A DNA stretch of 64,000 nucleotides from Alphaproteobacteria bacterium (lineage in GTDB: Bacteria; Pseudomonadota; Alphaproteobacteria; Sphingomonadales; Sphingomonadaceae), in assembly GCA_018823325.1 (NCBI GenBank), contig JAHJIJ010000002.1, positions 62,001-126,000 of the forward strand, given 5' to 3'. The position numbers and the translations under genes were made by a program. Shown here piece after piece: positions 59,333-64,000 of the stretch (positions are counted from its first letter, which is position 1; each line of letters opens with the position of its first letter). The notes under the pieces are model-generated. The model was not told where the DNA came from and made no database searches. It saw only the letters and a list, made by a program, of their open reading frames with translations.

Positions 59333-59377
59333 AGGGGGCAACTTCGATGAGATCGATCCTCGCTCGAAGTGCCCCCT
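59333..59377 (+). terminator. Long hairpin after icd
   Basis: AGGGGGCAACTTCGA (59333-59347) pairs with TCGAAGTGCCCCCT (59364-59377) with one bulged A. No T tract follows, so it may be a Rho-type or processing end rather than a full intrinsic terminator. Confidence 0.5.
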
Positions 59378-59639
59378 ACCTGCAAGCGACCGACTCAAGC
59401 CGGAGGAGCGCTAACGACCACGCGTCGGCGGCATGCGCAGCATCTGAGGAGCGCAGCCCTTCGGTGGAATGCCACTCATCTGCAGCATCCACTCCCTCTG
59501 TGCTATCCGGCCAATTCGCGGCATCCGGTCGATCATCAGCCTCCGGCCCAATAGCGGGCCGCGGCCCATCGGCGGCTTGCAGCTGGATCCTCCAGCCCGG
59601 CGCTAGTCGAACCCGAACCGACCGGAACGGACTGATCTC
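59378..59639. other. Gene-free interval before the antiporter gene
   Basis: About 260 bases with no supported gene. Open frames here are short, arginine/serine-rich and overlap icd or the antiporter. No promoter of the common form was found. Confidence 0.45.
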
Positions 59640-61424
59640 ATGATCCACGGGCCGTACGGCAGCCAGGCATTCAACGAGGCGCTGGTTATCCTCGGCGCTG
59701 CCGGGCTCGTGATCCCGGCTTTCGCCCGTTTCCGCATCAGCCCCATTATCGGCTTCATTCTGGTGGGATTGCTCGTCGGCCCGTTCGGCCTCGGGCGGTT
59801 CGTGGCCCAGTATCCGGCGCTGAACCACGTTACAATCTCCCGTGAATCGGCGATCACATCCTTTGCCGAGCTCGGCATTGTGATGCTGCTCTTCTCGATC
59901 GGCCTTGAACTCTCCTTCAAGCGCCTGTGGTCGATGCGCCGCTTCGTCTTCGGGACCGGTGCGGCGGAATTGCTGGGCAGCGCCGCGCTGATCGGGACTG
60001 GCTTATACCTGCTCGGCAACAGCCTTTATGCCTCGATCGGCCTCGGCCTTGCCCTCTCGCTTTCATCGACGGCGCTCGTCATGCCGATTGCCGGGACGCA
60101 TTCGGCAGTCGGGAAATCCGCATTCGGCATGCTGCTGTTCGAGGACCTGGCGATCGTCCCCATCGTGTTCGCGCTCGGCGCGATGGCGCCCAACGTGGCT
60201 GATGAGGGATGGACAGACCTTGCATCCGTACTCCTCACCGGTGGCGCCGCGGTGGTCGCGCTGCTCATCGGTGGCCGGCTCCTGCTCCCGCGACTCTTTG
60301 CCCAGGCGGCCCGCGCGAAGCGGCCGGAAGTCTTTCTGGCTGCAAGCCTGCTCGTGGTGATGGTTTCGAGCCTGATCACGACCGCTGCCGGCCTCTCGCC
60401 CATTGTCGGCGCGCTCGTGGCGGGGCTGCTGATCGCGGAGACGGACTATCACGGCCAGGTCGAAGGCATGACCGAACCGTTCAAGGGGCTGGCGCTCGGC
60501 GTGTTCCTGATCACCGTGGGCATGGCAATCGATCCTGTGGCGTTGCTCGCCCAGTGGGATACGCTGCTGCTCGCGATCACCGGCGTGGTGCTGACCAAGG
60601 TGGCCGTCACCAGCCTGCTGCTGCGCCTCGCCGGGGCACGACGCGGCGTTGCGCTGGAAACCGCCATATTGATGGGAAGCCCCTCGGAAACGACGCTCAT
60701 CGTGCTGGCGACCGCCATGACCGCCAATCTGATCAGCCCGGACACGGCCGCCTTCTGGCAGATGGCGACCGCAATCGGCCTGACGCTCACCCCCATTTTT
60801 GCCAAGTTCGGCCACAATATGGCGTTGCGTGTCGAACTGAACACGATGGATTCGGACATCGACGATGCGGGCGCAGCATCCCGCGATGCCATCATTCTCG
60901 GGTTCGGTCGCGTGGGGCGGACCGTGGCGGACCTGCTGCGTGTCCACAATATTTCCTACATCGCCGTGGAGAATGACATCGATATTGTCGCAAAGGGACG
61001 AGCCGATGGATATGTGGTGCACTTTGGCGACGTGTCACGCCCCGAGACGCTGGACCGGCTGAGGCTGGGCCACGCACAGGCCCTCATCATCACGATGGAC
61101 GACCCGGTGCTGGCCATGCGCATCACCCAGCGGGTGCGGGGCTGGCTGGACGAACTGCCGATCATCGTCCGCGCCCGAGACACCGACCATGCCGCCCAGC
61201 TCTATCGCGCAGGTGCCAGCGATGCGGTGCCCGAGACGCTGGAAAGCTCGCTGCATCTTGCAGAGACGGCGCTGGTCGATCTGGGCCTGCCGATGGGACC
61301 GGTGATCGCCTCGGTTCACCAGAAGCGCGAGGATTTGCAGAACGAGATCAAGGCCGCGGCGGAGATGGATGTTGCGCCGCGACTGCGCAGCCGGCGCCTC
61401 GATGAGGCTGGCAAGAGCGCCTGA
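59640..61424 (+). CDS. Monovalent cation:proton antiporter (CPA2, KefB-type)
   Basis: A 594-residue protein. The first 400 residues have about twelve helices of the Na+/H+ exchanger fold: ISPIIGFILVGLLVGPFGLG, ELGIVMLLFSIGLELSFKRLW, LSLSSTALVMPI, and LSPIVGALVAGLLIAETDY. From residue 415 a TrkA-N (Rossmann) domain begins, AIILGFGRVGRTVADLLRVH, with EMDVAPRLRSRRLDEAGKS at the end. The form matches KefB/KefC/YbaL potassium efflux proteins. The usual small partner (KefG-like) is not adjacent. The start ATG at 59640 gives the expected length. Confidence 0.92.
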   Translation: MIHGPYGSQAFNEALVILGAAGLVIPAFARFRISPIIGFILVGLLVGPFGLGRFVAQYPALNHVTISRESAITSFAELGIVMLLFSIGLELSFKRLWSMRRFVFGTGAAELLGSAALIGTGLYLLGNSLYASIGLGLALSLSSTALVMPIAGTHSAVGKSAFGMLLFEDLAIVPIVFALGAMAPNVADEGWTDLASVLLTGGAAVVALLIGGRLLLPRLFAQAARAKRPEVFLAASLLVVMVSSLITTAAGLSPIVGALVAGLLIAETDYHGQVEGMTEPFKGLALGVFLITVGMAIDPVALLAQWDTLLLAITGVVLTKVAVTSLLLRLAGARRGVALETAILMGSPSETTLIVLATAMTANLISPDTAAFWQMATAIGLTLTPIFAKFGHNMALRVELNTMDSDIDDAGAASRDAIILGFGRVGRTVADLLRVHNISYIAVENDIDIVAKGRADGYVVHFGDVSRPETLDRLRLGHAQALIITMDDPVLAMRITQRVRGWLDELPIIVRARDTDHAAQLYRAGASDAVPETLESSLHLAETALVDLGLPMGPVIASVHQKREDLQNEIKAAAEMDVAPRLRSRRLDEAGKSA

Positions 61425-61429
61425 GGCCC

Positions 61430-61828
61430 TCAGCGTGGCTCGTGCTCGGTGCCTGTTCCGGCGGTGATGAAGAGCAATCGTGCTTCCCCCGTGATGTCCG
61501 CCGTGTGCCAGACATTGGCAGGATTGATCGCATATTGCCCGCCTGACAGGAAAATCTCGACCTCGCTGCCATCATCGCGCCTTTGCCGGAGCCTTGCCTG
61601 CCCCGAGATGCAGTAGACGATCTCATCGCCAAGAGGATGCCGTTCCCACATCGGCCAGTTCTGTGTGAAGAGATACTCGGTGACCAGACGACCGTCGACG
61701 CCATCATCGCCATGACGCGCATTATAAGCCGCGAACCACGCCGGATCGGACGTCATCAGCGGCTGAGCGACGGCGCGCCCTGCCCGCCCGAGATGAACAG
61801 GATGATCGGCCAGATGTTTCGTCGTCAT
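61430..61828 (-). CDS. Cupin domain protein
   Basis: A 132-residue single-domain cupin. The metal-binding pattern is seen in MWERHPLGDEIVYCISGQAR near residue 60, with E and H ligands, and NPANVWHTADITGEARLLFI near residue 105 with the last His. The small cupin barrel binds a metal and often acts as an enzyme or sugar/ligand sensor. The function is unknown. It converges with the antiporter gene (5 bases apart) and lies downstream of alaS. Confidence 0.83.
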   Translation of the reverse strand: MTTKHLADHPVHLGRAGRAVAQPLMTSDPAWFAAYNARHGDDGVDGRLVTEYLFTQNWPMWERHPLGDEIVYCISGQARLRQRRDDGSEVEIFLSGGQYAINPANVWHTADITGEARLLFITAGTGTEHEPR

Positions 61829-61880
61829 GCGTCCACCTCCACAACCAAGCCATTGCCTGACCGGGCGGCGGCGCCGCAGA

Positions 61881-64000
61881 TCAGCTTCCGGCGATGAGGG
61901 CCTTTATTGCGTCGATCGCGGCTGGTGCCGCAGCGCCATCCGGCCCGCCGCCCTGCGCCATGTCCGGACGGCCACCGCCACCCTGCCCGCCCAGCGCGGC
62001 AACGCCGGCACGGACCAGATCGACAGCGCTGAACGTGCCCGTCAGATCATCCGTAACACCTACGGAAATGCTAGCCCGGCCATCATTGACGGCCACAACG
62101 ACGGCAATGCCGCTGGCAAGCCGGCCCTTCGCATCATCGACGATGCCGCGCAGGCCCTTGGGATCGAGTCCTTCGAACTGTTGGGCAAGAAGCTTGTAGC
62201 CATTGACGATTTCCGGCGCGGCTTCGGCCGAGGCACCACCGCCGGATGCGCCGGCCAGCGCCAGGGCTTTCTTCGCCTCGGCAAGCTCGCGCTCCAGCTT
62301 GCGGCTCTGCTCGGCCAGCGCGGCAACGCGTGCGGTGGCTTCCTCTGGCGTTGTGCGCAAGGTCGCGGCGATGGCACGTAGCTGGTCATCCCGCTGGGTA
62401 AGCCAGAGGCGTGCCGCTTCGCCGGTCAGGGCTTCGATCCGGCGGACGCCGCTTGCGACGGCGCTTTCGCTGACGATCTTGAACAGTGCGATGTCGCCGA
62501 GTGCGCGCACATGCGTGCCGCCGCACAATTCGACGGAATAATTGCCTTCATCGCCAAGGCCCATGGAGAGGACGCGAACTTCGTCGCCATATTTCTCGCC
62601 GAACAGCGCCATGGCGCCCGCGGCAATGGCATCCTCGGGCGACATGAGGCGCGTGCTGACCTCGGCATTGCCGCGGATCTGCGCGTTCACATCAGCCTCG
62701 ACCTGCGCGATTTGCGCAGGTGTGAGCGCCTCGGGATGCGAGAAATCGAAGCGCAGCCGGTCCTCGGCAACAAGGCTGCCCTTCTGCGTGACATGCGGAC
62801 CGAGCGTCTTGCGCAGGGCGGCGTGCAGGAGATGGGTTGCGCTGTGGTTCGAGCGGATACGGGCGCGCCGATCGGCATCGACCTCCATATGGACGATATC
62901 GCCAACCGAGATCGTGCCGGCCTCGATCGTGGCTTGATGGGCATGGAGCCGGCCGAGCGGCTTGGCAGTGTCCGAAACCGTAGCAGCAAGACCATCGGCC
63001 TTGCTGATCCGACCGGTATCGCCGGCCTGACCGCCGCTCTCGCCATAGAATGGCGTCTGATTGGTGATGACGGTCACGCTCTCGCCGGCCTTGGCCTGTT
63101 CGACGCGGGCGCCATCCCTGACCAGCGCGACAACGCGCCCCTCCCCGGCCTCGCTCAGATAGCCTGTGAATTCGGTAGAGCCTTCCGTTTCGGCAATATC
63201 GAACCAGACATCTTCCGATGCCTTCTGGCCCGAGCCCTTCCAGGCCGCGCGCGCGGCGGCCTTCTGGGCGGCCATGGCAGCATCGAAACCGCCGCGATCG
63301 ACGCTGAGGCCCTGCGCGCGCAGGGCGTCCTCGGTCAGATCATAAGGGAAGCCATAAGTGTCGTAGAGCTTGAAGGCCGTCTCGCCGGGGAGCGTGGCGC
63401 CGGGCGTGAGACCGACGACGGCTTCGTCGAGCAGCTTGAGGCCCTTGTCGAGCGTCTGGCGGAAGCGGGTTTCCTCGCGCAGCAGCGTTTCCTCAATGAG
63501 GGGCTGGGCACGGATGAGTTCCGGGAAGGCCGCGCCCATCTCGCCGCTCAGGCCGCCGACGAGACGGTGCATCAGAGGCTCGGCAGCACCGAGCAGATGG
63601 GCATGGCGCATGGCGCGGCGCATGATCCGGCGCAGCACATAGCCGCGCCCTTCATTGGCGGGCAGAACGCCGTCGGCAATGAGGAAGCCCGCCGAACGCA
63701 AGTGATCGGCAATGACGCGATGGCTGGCCGCCTGCTCGCCTGTAGCGGACGTCTTGGTCAGCGCGGCGGAGAGATCGATGAGGGCGCGGAACTGATCGGT
63801 ATCGAAGACGCTGTGGACGCCCTGAATGACCGTGGCGGCACGCTCGAGACCCATGCCCGTGTCGATGGACGGTCGCGGCAGATCGCCGACGATTTCGCCG
63901 CCCAACTGCTCGAACTGCATGAAGACGAGGTTCCAGATTTCGACGAAGCGATCGCCATCCTCATCCGGCGAGCCGGGAGGGCCACCGGGAACGGAAGGAC
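61881..64000 (-). CDS. alaS: Alanyl-tRNA synthetase, C-terminal part (cut by window edge)
   Basis: The last 706 codons of AlaS; the gene begins beyond 64000. From the window edge it reads [20 protein letters not shown], part of the catalytic core, then the anticodon-recognition helices. The editing domain has [19 protein letters not shown] (zinc HxxxH) and [20 protein letters not shown] (CGGTH zinc ligands), and the C-terminal DHHA1 region contains [13 protein letters not shown]. It charges tRNA-Ala and removes misloaded Ser and Gly. A Met at 63920 is internal, not the start. Confidence 0.97.
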   Translation of the reverse strand, partial: PSVPGGPPGSPDEDGDRFVEIWNLVFMQFEQLGGEIVGDLPRPSIDTGMGLERAATVIQGVHSVFDTDQFRALIDLSAALTKTSATGEQAASHRVIADHLRSAGFLIADGVLPANEGRGYVLRRIMRRAMRHAHLLGAAEPLMHRLVGGLSGEMGAAFPELIRAQPLIEETLLREETRFRQTLDKGLKLLDEAVVGLTPGATLPGETAFKLYDTYGFPYDLTEDALRAQGLSVDRGGFDAAMAAQKAAARAAWKGSGQKASEDVWFDIAETEGSTEFTGYLSEAGEGRVVALVRDGARVEQAKAGESVTVITNQTPFYGESGGQAGDTGRISKADGLAATVSDTAKPLGRLHAHQATIEAGTISVGDIVHMEVDADRRARIRSNHSATHLLHAALRKTLGPHVTQKGSLVAEDRLRFDFSHPEALTPAQIAQVEADVNAQIRGNAEVSTRLMSPEDAIAAGAMALFGEKYGDEVRVLSMGLGDEGNYSVELCGGTHVRALGDIALFKIVSESAVASGVRRIEALTGEAARLWLTQRDDQLRAIAATLRTTPEEATARVAALAEQSRKLERELAEAKKALALAGASGGGASAEAAPEIVNGYKLLAQQFEGLDPKGLRGIVDDAKGRLASGIAVVVAVNDGRASISVGVTDDLTGTFSAVDLVRAGVAALGGQGGGGRPDMAQGGGPDGAAAPAAIDAIKALIAGS

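Noticed and set aside
59182-59643. Open frame between icd and the antiporter
   Set aside because: It begins within icd, is Ser/Arg/Ala-rich, and overlaps the antiporter start; no ribosome site at a sensible place.

Overview
The window comes from a GC-rich alphaproteobacterium and most probably a member of the Sphingomonadaceae. Signs for this are an NDUFA12-type complex I accessory subunit next to a DUF2155 gene and aat, a PEP-CTERM protein with a PEPxxWA-like tail, a cysteine-free alphaproteobacterial L31, a fused cysNC, and a bamA-skp-fabZ locus that lacks lpxD, lpxA and lpxB. The last point fits sphingomonads, which use glycosphingolipids instead of lipopolysaccharide. Genus and species cannot be decided from the sequence alone. 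Most of the window is chromosomal housekeeping DNA; no prophage, transposase, CRISPR array or rRNA gene was seen.

Layout. 1-4.8 kb: the start of a TonB-dependent receptor, a SnoaL-like protein, and a leftward sulfate-activation operon cysD-cysNC-cysQ. 5.2-11 kb: leftward topA, a DedA protein, two small unknown genes, dprA and plsY. 11-19 kb: an orphan ParA, a GGDEF-EAL protein, a fatty acyl-AMP ligase, recX, a DUF192 lipoprotein, NDUFA12, DUF2155 and aat. 19-44.3 kb: the transcription/translation core tRNA-Trp-secE-nusG ... rplKA ... rplJL ... rpoBC, split in three places. The first insert holds a PQQ dehydrogenase, a spermidine-synthase-like gene, an exoribonuclease, an MFS transporter and an HPP protein. 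The second holds a membrane protein, an aspartic protease and a PEP-CTERM protein. The third holds a repeat protein, apt, an MTA/SAH nucleosidase and sodC. 44.6-56 kb: leftward rpmE and the envelope/translation series rpsB-tsf-pyrH-frr-uppS-cdsA-dxr-rseP-bamA-skp-fabZ. 56-64 kb: a small membrane protein behind a LexA-type box, psd-pssA, icd, a KefB-type antiporter, a cupin protein and the 3' part of alaS.

How genes work together. CysD, CysNC and CysQ make and recycle activated sulfate. The nucleosidase releases adenine, which Apt returns to AMP. Psd and PssA make phosphatidylethanolamine, and CdsA supplies their CDP-diacylglycerol. UppS and Dxr supply the isoprenoid carrier. RseP, BamA and Skp maintain the outer membrane. 

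The most interesting signals outside genes are: (1) a GAAC-N7-GAAC SOS box in front of a 77-residue membrane protein; (2) a promoter-hairpin-terminator unit of about 150 nt between sodC and rpoB that looks like an undescribed small RNA or rpoB attenuator; (3) a recurring promoter form, TTGnnn-N17-TAnnGG, before tRNA-Trp, secE, rplJ, rpmE, rpsB and icd, with near-matches before pyrH, rplK and psd; and (4) a 190-bp convergent overlap between the DUF2155 gene and aat. All regulatory calls are pattern-based and untested.
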